Part shown: positions 38,584-49,760 of the stretch, one piece after another | How positions within the stretch are numbered: the first letter of the stretch is position 1 | How the letters are laid out: every line of letters starts with the position of its first letter | DNA from: Streptantibioticus cattleyicolor NRRL 8057 = DSM 46488 | GTDB lineage: Bacteria > Actinomycetota > Actinomycetes > Streptomycetales > Streptomycetaceae | Length of the DNA stretch: 64,000 bases | Assembly (NCBI RefSeq): GCF_000240165.1 | Contig: NC_017586.1 | Coordinates: 682,001-746,000, forward strand | Reading direction: 5' to 3' | The notes under the pieces: model-generated | The model's database searches: none | Told to the model about the DNA's origin: nothing | The model's input: the letters and a program-made list of their open reading frames with translations, nothing else | Position numbers and translations under genes: made by a program

Positions 38584-38599
38584 GTTCCATATACAGAAC
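38584..38599. promoter_or_regulatory. Candidate operator between the XRE-cupin and YbaK genes
   Basis: GTTCCATATACAGAAC is a dyad with 6 of 8 base pairs matched, in the 49-bp gap between divergent starts; it probably binds the XRE-cupin protein. Confidence 0.5.
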
Positions 38600-38622
38600 G
38601 CCGCACGACGCCGAGGAGCGCC

Positions 38623-39114
38623 ATGGAATCCCCCGCCCACACCTCACTGCCCGCCCGCAGCCGCCAGGTGGCCGACGCCCTCGCGGCGGCCGGGGCCACC
38701 GGCGCGGTACGTGAACTCGCCGACTCCGCGCGCACCGCGGCCGAGGCGGCCCAGGCGCTCGGCTGCGAGGTGGGCGCCATCGCCAACAGCCTGGTGTTCA
38801 TCGCCGACGACGAGCCGGTGCTGGTGCTGACCAGTGGCCGGCACCGGGTGGACACCGCGGCCCTCGCCGCCCGGCTGGGCCACGACGTGCTGCGCCGGGC
38901 GACCGCGCAGGAGGTGCGGGACGCCACCGGCCAGGCGATCGGCGGGGTGGCCCCGGTCGGCCACCCCCAGCCGCTGCGCACCGTGGTCGACGAGGCGCTC
39001 GCCGACTACCCGCGCGTCTGGGCCGCGGCCGGCACCCCGCACACCGTCTTCCCCACCACGGCCGCCGAACTCGCCGCGATCACCGGGGGCACCGTGCTGC
39101 CGGTGGACAGCTGA
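38623..39114 (+). CDS. YbaK/EbsC-type aminoacyl-tRNA deacylase, 163 aa
   Basis: ATG 38623 with GAGGAG upstream. The YbaK pattern is visible: the N-terminal VRELADSARTAAEAAQALGC, EVGAIANSLVFIADDEPVLV, ATAQEVRDATGQAIGGVAPV and a late GTPHTVFPTTAAELAAI. These free-standing proteins hydrolyse mischarged Cys- or Ala-tRNAPro or related species. Likely regulated by the divergent XRE-cupin protein. Confidence 0.85.
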   Translation: MESPAHTSLPARSRQVADALAAAGATGAVRELADSARTAAEAAQALGCEVGAIANSLVFIADDEPVLVLTSGRHRVDTAALAARLGHDVLRRATAQEVRDATGQAIGGVAPVGHPQPLRTVVDEALADYPRVWAAAGTPHTVFPTTAAELAAITGGTVLPVDS

Positions 39115-39121
39115 CACAACG

Positions 39122-39508
39122 TCAATTGCCGGATCGCTCCGGTGACATGACCTCGTAGAGGTTGCCGCTGCGGTCCCGGAAGTACAGGCCGCGGGCGGCG
39201 AAGCGGTGGTCGGTGCGGCCGTTGTCGGGGTGGCCCGGGTCGCTGCCGTACGGGGTACGGGTCTCGCGCAGCCGGCCGAGGACGCGGTCGAAGGTGGCCG
39301 GGTCGACGTCGAAGGCGAGGTGGTGGCCCTCGGGGTGGGGCACGGTGAGGAAGTCCAGGGTGAGGGTGTCGTTGACCCGCACCGGGGCGAAGCGCCCGTC
39401 GGGGCCGGCCGGCGCGAGCAGTTCCAGGCCGAGTACCGAGGCGAGGAAGCGGGCCGCCTCGCGGTTGTCGGCGGCGGGCACGATGGTGTGGTTGAGGGTG
39501 ACGGTCAT
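39122..39508 (-). CDS. VOC family (glyoxalase-fold) protein, 128 aa
   Basis: Two beta-alpha-beta-beta-beta units: LNHTIVPAADNREAARFLAS and the C-terminal GLYFRDRSGNLYEVMSP with the usual metal-ligand Glu. HHLAFDV supplies a His in the middle. The enzyme or binding role is open (dioxygenase, lyase or resistance protein). The start overlaps the end of the TetR gene (ATGA), so the two form an operon. Confidence 0.8.
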   Translation of the reverse strand: MTVTLNHTIVPAADNREAARFLASVLGLELLAPAGPDGRFAPVRVNDTLTLDFLTVPHPEGHHLAFDVDPATFDRVLGRLRETRTPYGSDPGHPDNGRTDHRFAARGLYFRDRSGNLYEVMSPERSGN

Positions 39509-40214
39509 CGGGTGCCTCCGGATTCGGGCCGGGTGCCGGGTTCGGGCGGAGTGCCGGGGTCGGACCGGGCGCCGGGGTCGGACAGAGTGCCGGGGTCGGA
39601 CAGGGCGCCGGGGTCGGACAGGGCGCCGTGGAGGAGCACGTCGACCAGCTCGGCGGCGCTGATCTCGGCGCCGTCGCCGGCCGGGTGGCGGTGGACGAAG
39701 AGGGTGCCGACGAAGAGCGCGGCCAGCTTGCCGGGATCGCAGCGCAGCGCGGCGCGGTCCGGTTCGATCAGCTCGGCGACGCCGTCCCGCAGGGCGGCCA
39801 TGGCGGCTTCCCGGCGCCCCGGATCGGGCTTGCGCGCCCCCCGTTCCCGCCGCGGTGTCCGGAGGCGTGCAGGGTGCCGACGACGGCGCCGAGGCGTGCC
39901 AGGTGGGCCCACATCGCCTCGGCGGCCTGGACGAGCCGGTCGGCCAGGGGTTCGTCCAGCGGGATCGCGGCCAGCTCCCGCAGGACGTGGGCGGGGTCGG
40001 TGGCGGTGGCCAGGCAGGCGTCCAGCACGTCGTCCTTGTCCTTGAAGACCCGGAAGACGGTGGCCTCGCCGATGCCCGCGGCGCGGGCGATGCGGGCGGT
40101 GGTGACGGCGGCGCCGTACTCGGCGATCAGCGGCAGCGCCGCCGCGACGATCATCGCCCGGCGCTCCTCGGCGCTCATGCCCGGCGCGCGCCGCCGGGTC
40201 GGGGTGTCTGTCAT
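39505..40214 (-). pseudogene. TetR-family regulator split by a frameshift
   Basis: ATG 40214 opens a TetR N-terminus with HTH (MSAEERRAMIVAAALPLIAE, TARIARAAGIGEATVFRVFK). The frame continues to about 39850, where a C6 run lies (GCGCGCCCCCCGTTCC). After it the other frame gives the expected C-terminal domain (REAAMAALRDGVAELIEPDR, GKLAALFVGTLFVHRHPAGD) and a DPG-rich tail. Either a true frameshift or a one-base assembly error in the C run; operator and partner gene look intact. Confidence 0.75.
39533..39628. repeat. 18-bp tandem repeat in the 3' end of the TetR gene
   Basis: About five copies of GGGTCGGACAGGGCGCCG-like units encode SDPGA/T repeats in the last residues of the regulator. The copies differ at a few positions. 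Copy number probably varies between strains. Confidence 0.7.
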
Positions 40215-40227
40215 GTGTCCAGCATGC

Positions 40228-40245
40228 GGAGTGAGCACTCACTCC
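40228..40245. promoter_or_regulatory. TetR operator candidate
   Basis: GGAGTGAGCACTCACTCC has perfect 7-bp arms around GCAC and starts 13 bp upstream of the TetR ATG, the usual place for an autoregulatory TetR operator. Confidence 0.75.
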
Positions 40246-40251
40246 GTCAAA

Positions 40252-41148
40252 TCATCCGCCGGCCTCGGGCGGGAGCCGGCCACCGCCGCGGGGCGGGCGG
40301 GGCCCGCCGCCCGGCCGGTGGCGCTCATGGACGTGGTGGCCGAGCAGCGCGCCGCCGAAGACCACGTACCCCACACCGATCAGCCAGGACTGCACCACCA
40401 GGACGGCGCCCACCGAGCCGTAGGTGACCGCGTTGCTGACGATCAGCGGGGAGAAGACCAGCGCGGAGAAGCCACGCAGCCCGACCAGCCCGGCCATGGT
40501 CGCCACCGCCCCCGGCAGCAGCGCCCGCCACGGGATCCGCCCGCCGAGCAGGAAGCTCTGCCCCCACCAGAAGAAGGCGACGCCGAACACCACGGTGAGC
40601 GTGATCCGCACCGCCCCCTGCCACCAGCCGCCGCCGAGCACCGCCCCGCTCTGCACCTCGGCGTACAGGTACGCGGCGAGCGCGGCGAGCCACACCGCCT
40701 GCCGCCACACCTTGTGCCACGGGCCCGCCGCCAGGCCCCAGATGCGTTCGTAGCCGCTCTGCACGCTCGCCCCGAAGGCCAGGCCGAACAGCCCCAGGGC
40801 CAGCACGCTGAAGGCACTGGTGGCGCTGAGCACTTGACGGGGCGCGGAGAACAGCCGCTCCACCGCGTCGGCCGGGCGGCCGGAGAGCCCCATGCCGTCC
40901 ACCACCCACAGCGCGAACCCGCGCCGGTTGAGCGGATCGGCCGCCGCCACCACGATGAGCAGCGGCGCCAGGGTGACCAGGCCGAGGGCGGCGAACCCCA
41001 TCGCGCGGTGCAGCAGCTCCAGTTCGGTGCCGTGCTCCCAGAAGCGCCCCAGGCGTGAGCGGTGCCAGGCGCGGCGCAGCCGCCGCCACCACCGCACCGT
41101 CCAGGCTCTGGCCACCGCACCGCCGCCCTGCTCAGCGAGACAACGCAA
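40252..41148 (-). CDS. YihY/BrkB-family membrane protein, 298 aa
   Basis: Six hydrophobic segments span residues about 45-260: GFAALGLVTLAPLLIVVAAA, FSVLALGLFGLAFGASVQSG, a PWHKVWRQAVWLAALAAYLY region, GAVRITLTVVFGVAFFWWGQ, LPGAVATMAGLVGLRGFSAL and AVLVVQSWLIGVGYVVFGGA. This is the YihY pattern; the old name ribonuclease BN is wrong. Function in transport or lipid handling is unproven. The start may be TTG 41148 or GTG near 41115. Confidence 0.75.
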   Translation of the reverse strand: MRCLAEQGGGAVARAWTVRWWRRLRRAWHRSRLGRFWEHGTELELLHRAMGFAALGLVTLAPLLIVVAAADPLNRRGFALWVVDGMGLSGRPADAVERLFSAPRQVLSATSAFSVLALGLFGLAFGASVQSGYERIWGLAAGPWHKVWRQAVWLAALAAYLYAEVQSGAVLGGGWWQGAVRITLTVVFGVAFFWWGQSFLLGGRIPWRALLPGAVATMAGLVGLRGFSALVFSPLIVSNAVTYGSVGAVLVVQSWLIGVGYVVFGGALLGHHVHERHRPGGGPRPPRGGGRLPPEAGG

Positions 41149-41178
41149 CCGAAGACATCCGGCCGCCGGGGCCGCGTC

Positions 41179-41385
41179 TCACCCCCACACGTCGGGCCCG
41201 CCGCCACGCCACTCGATGAGCGAGGCGTCCTCCAGCGCCACGTCGTCCGGATCGAGCCCGGCGCGGCGCAGGAACTCCACCACGTCCACCGGCGAGGCGG
41301 CGACGCCCACCGGCTCGCCGTCGATCGTCACCCGGCGCCCGCCGCCGGAGTACGGGTGGACCACGACCCGCGGCTGTCCGGCCAT
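41179..41385 (-). CDS. Small hypothetical protein, 68 aa
   Basis: ATG 41385 (MAGQPRVVVHPYSGGGRRVT) ending in a helical and acidic segment (VVEFLRRAGLDPDDVALEDA). A compact alpha/beta protein found beside membrane or stress genes in many Streptomyces. Function unknown. Confidence 0.6.
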   Translation of the reverse strand: MAGQPRVVVHPYSGGGRRVTIDGEPVGVAASPVDVVEFLRRAGLDPDDVALEDASLIEWRGGGPDVWG

Positions 41386-41550
41386 GCCACCAGCGTGCGG
41401 CCACCGGCGGCGGGGCGCACGCCGGAGGCGTCCGGCGGCCCGGGGCCGTTTCGGCCGGGCGATGCGGGCTACCTGGTTCGACGTCGGCGGCCGGGCGCAC
41501 CGGTCCCGGCCGCCGACCCGGGTGTGACGAGGCGAGAGAGGCGTGGATCC

Positions 41551-42561
41551 ATGACCCAGACCGTGGTGATCACCGGGGCGAGTGCGGGGATCGGGCGGGC
41601 GACGGCCCGGCTGTTCGGCGCGCGGGGCGCCGCCGTGGGGCTGCTCGCCCGAGGGCGCGCCGGGCTGGACGCGGCGGCCCGGGAGGTCGAGGAGGCCGGG
41701 GGCACCGCGCTGCCGGTGGTGACCGACATGTCCGACCCCGCCCAGGTGGAGGCCGCGGCGGACGCCGTGGAGGAGGCGCTCGGCCCCATCGACGTGTGGG
41801 TCAACGTGGCCTTCACCTCCGTCTTCGCCCCGTTCACCGAGATCGCGCCGGAGGAGTTCGCGCGGGTGACGGAGGTGACGTACCTGGGGTTCGTCAACGG
41901 CACGCGGGCGGCGCTGACCCGGATGGTGCCGCGCGACCGGGGCACCGTGGTGCAGGTCGGTTCGGCGATGGCCTACCGGGCGATCCCGTTGCAGTCGGCG
42001 TACTGCGGCGCCAAGGCCGCGATCAACGGCTTCACCTCCTCGGTGCGCACCGAGTTGATGCATTCCGGCAGCCGGGTGCGGATCACGGTGGCGCAGATGC
42101 CGGCCGTCAACACCCCGCAGTTCTCCTGGGTGCTCTCCCGGCTGCCGAACGAACCGCAGCCGGTGCCGCCGATCTACCAGCCCGAGGTGGCCGCCCGCGG
42201 CGTACTGCTCGCCGCCGACCGGCCCGGCCGCCGCGAGCGCTGGGTGGGCGCCTCCGCGATGGCCACCATCCTGGGCAACAAGATCGCCCCCGCGCTGCTG
42301 GACCGCTATGTCGCCCGCACCGGCGTGGACTCCCAGCAGACCTCCCGCAAGGCCGATCCGCAGCGCCCGGACAACCTGTGGCAGCCGCTGGACGGCGAGG
42401 ACGGCACCGACCACGGCGCGCACGGTGTCTTCGACGACCGGTCGCACGGCCGCTCGTTCCAGCAGGCGCTGGCCCGCCGTCCGTGGGCCGTCCCGGCGCT
42501 CGCCGCGGGGCTGGCGGTCGCGGTGACCGCCGCCGTGCGCGGCAGGTGTCCGGGCCGCTGA
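41551..42561 (+). CDS. Short-chain dehydrogenase with C-terminal extension, 336 aa
   Basis: TGASAGIG (residues 8-15) binds NAD(P), NVAFTS replaces the NNAG motif, and Ser plus YCGAK (about residues 133-154) give the catalytic triad. Beyond the usual 250 residues there is an extra part of about 80 residues ending in a hydrophobic helix (WAVPALAAGLAVAVTAAV), suggesting a membrane anchor. Substrate unknown. Confidence 0.8.
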   Translation: MTQTVVITGASAGIGRATARLFGARGAAVGLLARGRAGLDAAAREVEEAGGTALPVVTDMSDPAQVEAAADAVEEALGPIDVWVNVAFTSVFAPFTEIAPEEFARVTEVTYLGFVNGTRAALTRMVPRDRGTVVQVGSAMAYRAIPLQSAYCGAKAAINGFTSSVRTELMHSGSRVRITVAQMPAVNTPQFSWVLSRLPNEPQPVPPIYQPEVAARGVLLAADRPGRRERWVGASAMATILGNKIAPALLDRYVARTGVDSQQTSRKADPQRPDNLWQPLDGEDGTDHGAHGVFDDRSHGRSFQQALARRPWAVPALAAGLAVAVTAAVRGRCPGR

Positions 42562-42685
42562 CCGGCGCCCGTGACGTGGGCCGGCCGTGATTAGGCCGGG
42601 TGAACCCCGGGCACCCGCGTCCGGGAACGAGGACGCCTACCGAGCGTGTCCCGGTCCGTCCGGGACACCGGAACGGAAAACGGAT

Positions 42686-45223
<2,538 letters not shown>

Positions 45224-45317
45224 TGACGGCGGCACGCGCGGCGCGCGCAGGTGTGCGCCGGGGCCGCGCGGGCAGGCGGTACGCAGGCCGAACGACCACC
45301 GTTGGGAGGCGGGTGTG

Positions 45318-45800
45318 ATGTCGGACGAGCTGATGGGCGACGAGGTGTACCAGCCGGACGACTCCGAGGTGCAGGACGACGCCGGACTGATGGATCCCGA
45401 GGACACCCTCGACGATCGCGGGATCGACCCCGCGCTGGACGAGGGCTACTCCCCGCCCGAACGTCCGCTCGCGGTGGAGAGGACCGGCACCACGGCCACC
45501 GAACAGCGCCACGGCGAGACCCTGGACCAGCGGCTGAGCGAGGAGGAGCCGGACGTCGCCGCGCCACTCGGCAACGGCATCGGCGACCTGGCCGACGGTG
45601 ACGGCGAACCGGTGGACCCGGAGGCCGGCGACCGGCGCGCGGGCCGTCTCCTCGGCGCCGACCGGGGCGTGCCCCGGCCGCAGTCCGAGGTGGACGACAC
45701 GGTCGCCTCGGACACCGGGATCGCCGGCGGCGCCGCCTCCGCGGAGGAGGCCGCGGTGCACGTCACGGACGACCCGGAACGCGGCGAGGACCGCGGCTGA
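45318..45800 (+). CDS. DUF5709 family protein, 160 aa
   Basis: Highly acidic (MSDELMGDEVYQPDDSEVQD). The pattern DPEDTLDDRGIDPALDEGYS followed by PPERPLAVERTGTT and TLDQRLSEEEPDV matches DUF5709, an actinobacteria-specific disordered protein of unknown role. GGGAGGCG precedes the start. It follows ClpC in the same direction. Confidence 0.8.
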   Translation: MSDELMGDEVYQPDDSEVQDDAGLMDPEDTLDDRGIDPALDEGYSPPERPLAVERTGTTATEQRHGETLDQRLSEEEPDVAAPLGNGIGDLADGDGEPVDPEAGDRRAGRLLGADRGVPRPQSEVDDTVASDTGIAGGAASAEEAAVHVTDDPERGEDRG

Positions 45801-45920
45801 CGCGTCGGAGCCCCACGCGCCGTGGCCCACCCGGTGCACACCGGCCCCGGCAGCGACCTCGGGCACGGCGCCGGGCAGCGCGGTGAGCGGTCCACCCCTC
45901 GACCCGAAAGGTTCCCCACG

Positions 45921-46718
45921 ATGAACACTCGCCGGCCGGTGGCGCTGGTGACCGGGTCCGACTCCGGTATCGGCCGGGCCACCGCGGTCCGCCTGGCGGC
46001 CGACGGGTTCGACGTCGGCGTCACGTACCACACCGACGAGGCCGGGGCGGAGCGGACGGCGGCGGAGGTACGGGAGAACGGCGGCACCGCCGCGGTGCGC
46101 CCGCTCGACCTGACCCGGCTGCCCGCCCAGGCCGCGGTCGTCGACGAACTGGCCGACGAACTCGGCGGCGTCGACGTCCTGGTCAACTGCGCGGGCACCG
46201 GCACCTCGACGCCCTTCCTCGAACTGGACCACGACACCTTCCGCTCGGTGCTCGACGTCGACCTGACCGGCCCGTTCCTGTGCGCACAGCGCGCTGCACG
46301 ACGGATGGCGGCGACCGGGCGGGGCGGACGGATCGTCAACGTCACCAGCGTCCACGAACACCAACCGCGAGTGGGCGCGGCCCCCTACTGCGCGGCCAAG
46401 GGCGGCCTCGGTCTGCTCACCCAGGTGATGGCGCTCGAACTGGCGGAACACGGCATCACCGTCAACGCGGTGGCGCCCGGCGAGATCTCCACGCCCATGA
46501 CCGGCCAGGAGGACGTCGACCCGCACGGGCAGCGGCGTCCAGGGATCCCGCTCGGCCGACCTGGCGACGCCAGGGAGGTCGCGGCGGTGATCGCCTTCCT
46601 GGCCGGCCCGGAGGCGGCGTACGTCACCGGTGCCTCCTGGGTGGTGGACGGCGGCATGCTGCGGATGGGGCCGATGGCCGGGTCGCACCTGCGCGAGGAC
46701 GACTGGCGCCGTCCGTAG
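45921..46718 (+). CDS. SDR-family oxidoreductase, 265 aa
   Basis: TGSDSGIG (residues 11-18), NCAG (about 90), Ser in VTSVHEHQ and YCAAKGG (about 155-161) give a complete classical SDR. The closing part ITVNAVAPGEISTPMTG and YVTGASWVVDGGMLRM matches glucose-1-dehydrogenase / 3-oxoacyl-ACP reductase types. Substrate unknown. It is downstream of ClpC and DUF5709 in one direction. Confidence 0.85.
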   Translation: MNTRRPVALVTGSDSGIGRATAVRLAADGFDVGVTYHTDEAGAERTAAEVRENGGTAAVRPLDLTRLPAQAAVVDELADELGGVDVLVNCAGTGTSTPFLELDHDTFRSVLDVDLTGPFLCAQRAARRMAATGRGGRIVNVTSVHEHQPRVGAAPYCAAKGGLGLLTQVMALELAEHGITVNAVAPGEISTPMTGQEDVDPHGQRRPGIPLGRPGDAREVAAVIAFLAGPEAAYVTGASWVVDGGMLRMGPMAGSHLREDDWRRP

Positions 46719-46900
46719 TCCGTGTCCGCCAGGAGCCGGTCTCGGGGCTGGCGCACCGGTCCCGGCTGGTGGTTGCAGCAGTCGCCGCCCCGCACCGTCC
46801 CAGCGGCCGTGTTGTCGGCTCGGAGGGCCGGCCGTGTCCGCGCCGTGAGTGCCGGTTTTTCAGAGCCCGACGTTGCGGCAGCCCTTCACACTGATCACGC

Positions 46901-46930
46901 GTCGTCCCCGCGCCCGCGGGGGTTGCTCCC
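46901..46930. CRISPR. Orphan type I-E-like CRISPR repeat (single copy)
   Basis: GTCGTCCCCGCGCCCGCGGG continues GGTTGCTCCC. The 30-nt unit has the CCCCGCG/CGCGGGG dyad and the GGTTGCTCC end of actinobacterial I-E repeats. No second copy lies within one repeat-spacer period on either side and there is no cas gene, so it is a solitary remnant at best. Confidence 0.45.
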
Positions 46931-46980
46931 CGGGGCGCTTGCACGCTCAGGCCGGTGGCGGGTCGTTCTGCTGATCACCG

Positions 46981-47466
46981 TCAGGGGCAGGTCGTCGACC
47001 GCAGCCGGTCCAGTTCGCTGCCGATAGCATCCCGCAGCACATCGTGCTGCGGGCCGAGTTCGAACCGCTCGTCATCCCACCGGTCGCGGGGATACAGCCA
47101 CACCGGCTTGCCTGCCAACTCGGCCGGCTCCCACTCGAACCGCGGCCAGACATGGGCATGCAAGAACGGGTCCTTGTTGCCGAGGATCTCCAGGTTGACC
47201 CTGCGGAAGCCGGGGTCCAGCCCTCGGCAGGCCCGCTCGACCGCTTCTGCGAGCTGGTCCATGCCGGACAGAAACGACAGCCGCTTGGCCCTGGGCAGGT
47301 CGGACAGCCGTTGAACACCCGGCTCGTCCGTGAGGAGAACTGAGTACCCGGGCAGAAACTGAACGTCGCCGATCACCGCGAAGCCAGACTCAAGCCGCCG
47401 CAACACGGTCGGGTTCTCGCCCCGCAGAGCAGCCCCGATCCTGTCCACCCGCCAGTCACCGGTCAC
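46981..47466 (-). CDS. HIT-like protein, 161 aa
   Basis: FLHAHVWPRFEWEP (residues about 107-120) has the His-x-His core of the HIT nucleotide-hydrolase fold, with a further Arg where the third His would lie. GFAVIGDVQFLPGYSVLLTD and MDQLAEAVERACRGL are also typical. Probably hydrolyses or transfers nucleotides; the altered triad makes activity uncertain. Confidence 0.75.
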   Translation of the reverse strand: MTGDWRVDRIGAALRGENPTVLRRLESGFAVIGDVQFLPGYSVLLTDEPGVQRLSDLPRAKRLSFLSGMDQLAEAVERACRGLDPGFRRVNLEILGNKDPFLHAHVWPRFEWEPAELAGKPVWLYPRDRWDDERFELGPQHDVLRDAIGSELDRLRSTTCP

Positions 47467-47503
47467 GGCCCGAGCCTACCCATGGGTGATCAAGACCTGC
47501 TCC

Positions 47504-47880
47504 TCACTCCCCACCCTTCCCGCCTACTTCAATTCTCCTCGGCGAACCGCCGGATGCGTGCGTTGGCGGCTTCGAGGCGTCACAACAAGGAAGCGTCGGA
47601 TGTGCGTTGAGTGTGGGAATCGCTGACCTGGGTTCCCGGAGGTGCGCTGCCCGCAGTCGCTCGATCGCCGCGCGCAGGTCCGGCTGGGTATGGAGCCACG
47701 ACCGGGACACTCCGACGCGTTTCGCGACGGTCTCGAACCTGACTCTGGCTCCCCGGCCGTGTCGAGGGTGCGGAGAGCCGGGACGGCTTCGGCGCGGGTC
47801 TACTCGCTGCGGCGGCGGGCGGCGTCGACGACGTGCCGGCTGTTGCCAACTCGCCCTGCCGCCGTTCTGCCGGTCATCGA
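47504..47880 (-). pseudogene. Decayed DUF6262-type transposon accessory gene
   Basis: Three pieces in different frames follow the order of DUF6262 proteins found beside tyrosine-recombinase transposons: NSRHVVDAARRRSE ending in TAG (near 47820-47860), ALRTLDTAGEP (near 47770), and SRSWLHTQPDLRAAIERLRA (near 47650-47710). At least one stop and one frameshift interrupt it. No recombinase gene remains. Confidence 0.65.
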
Positions 47881-47884
47881 CCCC

Positions 47885-48211
47885 GTCACCAGCGCATCAG
47901 GGGCCCATGCCAACCGCGAACGAACCTGCGGTGCCAAGAGCACCGACCCGTTCATCCCGACATCACGCGTCAAGGACGACTCGTGCGACGAGTACCCTTT
48001 CGCCCGCACCTACGAGGGCGGACGCAACGGGGCCCTGTGCGCCGACATCGTCCCGCTCCTCGAGCGGGGAGTCCGGCAGATCTACGAGGCCAACCCCCCA
48101 CAAGCCCGTCACCGGGCACGAGCACTGCGTCCGCGGCCACGTCCCGCTGCCGCGGAACAAGGCGAACGTGTCCTGGACACCGAAAAGTACACCGTGACGA
48201 ACACAAAGTGA
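47885..48211 (+). pseudogene. Truncated and frameshifted NucA/NucB-type deoxyribonuclease gene
   Basis: One frame reads RTCGAKSTDPFIPTSRVKDD, SCDEYPFARTYEGGRNGALC and IVPLLERGVRQIYEANPPQ, the NucA/NucB core with the conserved SCDEYPFA-TYEGG stretch. At a C6 run (near 48097) the frame shifts and the expected end GHEHCVRGHVPLPRNKANVS follows in another frame. The N-terminal signal part is missing. Confidence 0.65.
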
Positions 48212-48299
48212 CGTAGTGCTGCGGCGGGGCGGCCAGCGGAGATACTGACCTTGCTGGTCGCCCCGCCCGACACTCGGCCCATGCTGAGGAGTGGATTCC

Positions 48300-48944
48300 G
48301 TGACCGCAGAACACGACACGTGGGACTGGCTTCTCAACGACAACCACCCCTCCTTCTGCCTCACCTTCGTGGAGAGGTCCGCCATCGACACGGTCCTGCG
48401 CTGCTACGGCGCCGACCTGGCCGAGGCCCAGCTGCTCACCGAGGGGGAAGCCGTCCCGCCCGACGGCCATGACGGCTCCGTACTGCGGCTCGGGAGCCTG
48501 GGCCACTGGACGTTCTGCTTCGAGACCTTCGGCACCCGAGGCATCGAGGACGACGTCCTTCGCGCCCTTTCCCGCCACGGCGAAACACTCTGCGTTCTGT
48601 ATGGCAGCCCGAACTACTTCCATCACTGGCGCGATGGCCGACAGGCCGATGCCTTCGAACCGGGAAACCCGACCACGACGCCTCCTTCCGCCGACGTGAG
48701 CCCTTTCAGGGAGGATGTCGAGCGCCGCTTGGCAGCAGGACCCGACGGTCTCCGCCTTGTTGCCGTGCTCGACTCGATCAGCGTGCACACCCGCCACCGG
48801 CTGACGTCACAGGCCATCGAAGGGCCGCTCCTGACAGCCTTCCCGCCCGCTCGGCTTCCCGCTGCTCGCCCCGAGCCCCCGACGCCGGTCAGCCACCGAG
48901 GACTTGGCCGTTTCCTGGGCACCATCGCCCCGGACGAGACCTGA
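48300..48944 (+). CDS. DUF6461-type hypothetical protein, 214 aa
   Basis: GTG 48300 with GAGGAG 9 nt upstream. The opening DTWDWLLNDNHPSFCLTFVE and GHWTFCFETFGTRGIEDDVL are the pattern of DUF6461, an actinobacterial family of unknown role often near toxin or secretion genes and thought to be immunity-like. The C-terminal 60 residues are Pro-rich and variable. Confidence 0.7.
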   Translation: MTAEHDTWDWLLNDNHPSFCLTFVERSAIDTVLRCYGADLAEAQLLTEGEAVPPDGHDGSVLRLGSLGHWTFCFETFGTRGIEDDVLRALSRHGETLCVLYGSPNYFHHWRDGRQADAFEPGNPTTTPPSADVSPFREDVERRLAAGPDGLRLVAVLDSISVHTRHRLTSQAIEGPLLTAFPPARLPAARPEPPTPVSHRGLGRFLGTIAPDET

Positions 48945-49370
48945 CAGCCAGACGGCGATAGCCGCTCGGCAGCAGTGCCTCGAACCGCGCATTGCTCGAC
49001 CGCGCTGCTCGTTCCCCTACAGTGGCTTCCCACTGGCGGCAGGTGCCCGCCGCGAACGCCTCCACAGCCCGTCTCGACGCCGCACAGCGCCCTCGTGGCA
49101 AGGCCGCCGGGCCCACTCCAGCGCCTCCGCGGCGGCACGGTACCGTCGGTGTGCCGGGATCCACGGTGATCTCACCCGTGCCGTCCTCGATGTCTCGGTC
49201 GCCGTCGTGCCCGGAACGCCGGTCTGCGGGGAGGTCCGACGGAGCCCACCGGCTGCGCGCTCTCCTGTAGCGAAGTCCGCGTTGCGCCGGGCGTGAGGCT
49301 GCCCGGATCCGGATGCGTAGGATCTTCTGGTCGGCGTTTTCGGGATCGCAGTGTGTCCTTGGGGGAGTCC
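48945..49370. other. Intergenic region of 425 bp
   Basis: No ORF with a ribosome site and normal codon use. I saw no repeat. It should hold the promoter of the WXG-type genes that follow. Confidence 0.4.
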
Positions 49371-49760
49371 GTGGCGGCATCGTCGGAACATTTCTTCATA
49401 GAGCCGGGGCGGGTCACTGCCCTCGCAGACGACTTCAGCAGTTCCGGCCGGCAGTTGGGTGGGAAGGTTCAGGCGTTCGCGTCCGGGGCGGAGAACGTCG
49501 ACGATGCCTTCGGGGTGATGTCGCAGTCCACCGACGCCCTCGCCGCGTACGTGCGGATGACTCAGTCCACCGTCACCGCGCTGCGCAGCCTGGTTCACGC
49601 GCTCGACCAGTACGCCACCGGCCTGCGGCAGACCGTGACCGACTACCAGGCCGTCGACCAGGCCAACGCCCAGCGGCTCGGGGGGGTGCCTGATCGTGTC
49701 GACGCCTCCGGAGCAGCCTCCCATCCAAAAGAGCTGGAACCTGTTCAACCCCGGCGGTGA
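49371..49760 (+). CDS. WXG100/ESX-like helical protein, 129 aa
   Basis: GTG 49371 with GGGGGAG upstream. Residues 1-100 are a helix-turn-helix bundle (EPGRVTALADDFSSSGRQLG, VDDAFGVMSQSTDALAAYVR, SLVHALDQYATGLRQTVTDY) of ESAT-6 type without a clear WXG. The end overlaps the next gene by 65 nt. It likely pairs with the downstream WXG protein for type VII-like export. Confidence 0.65.
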   Translation: MAASSEHFFIEPGRVTALADDFSSSGRQLGGKVQAFASGAENVDDAFGVMSQSTDALAAYVRMTQSTVTALRSLVHALDQYATGLRQTVTDYQAVDQANAQRLGGVPDRVDASGAASHPKELEPVQPRR

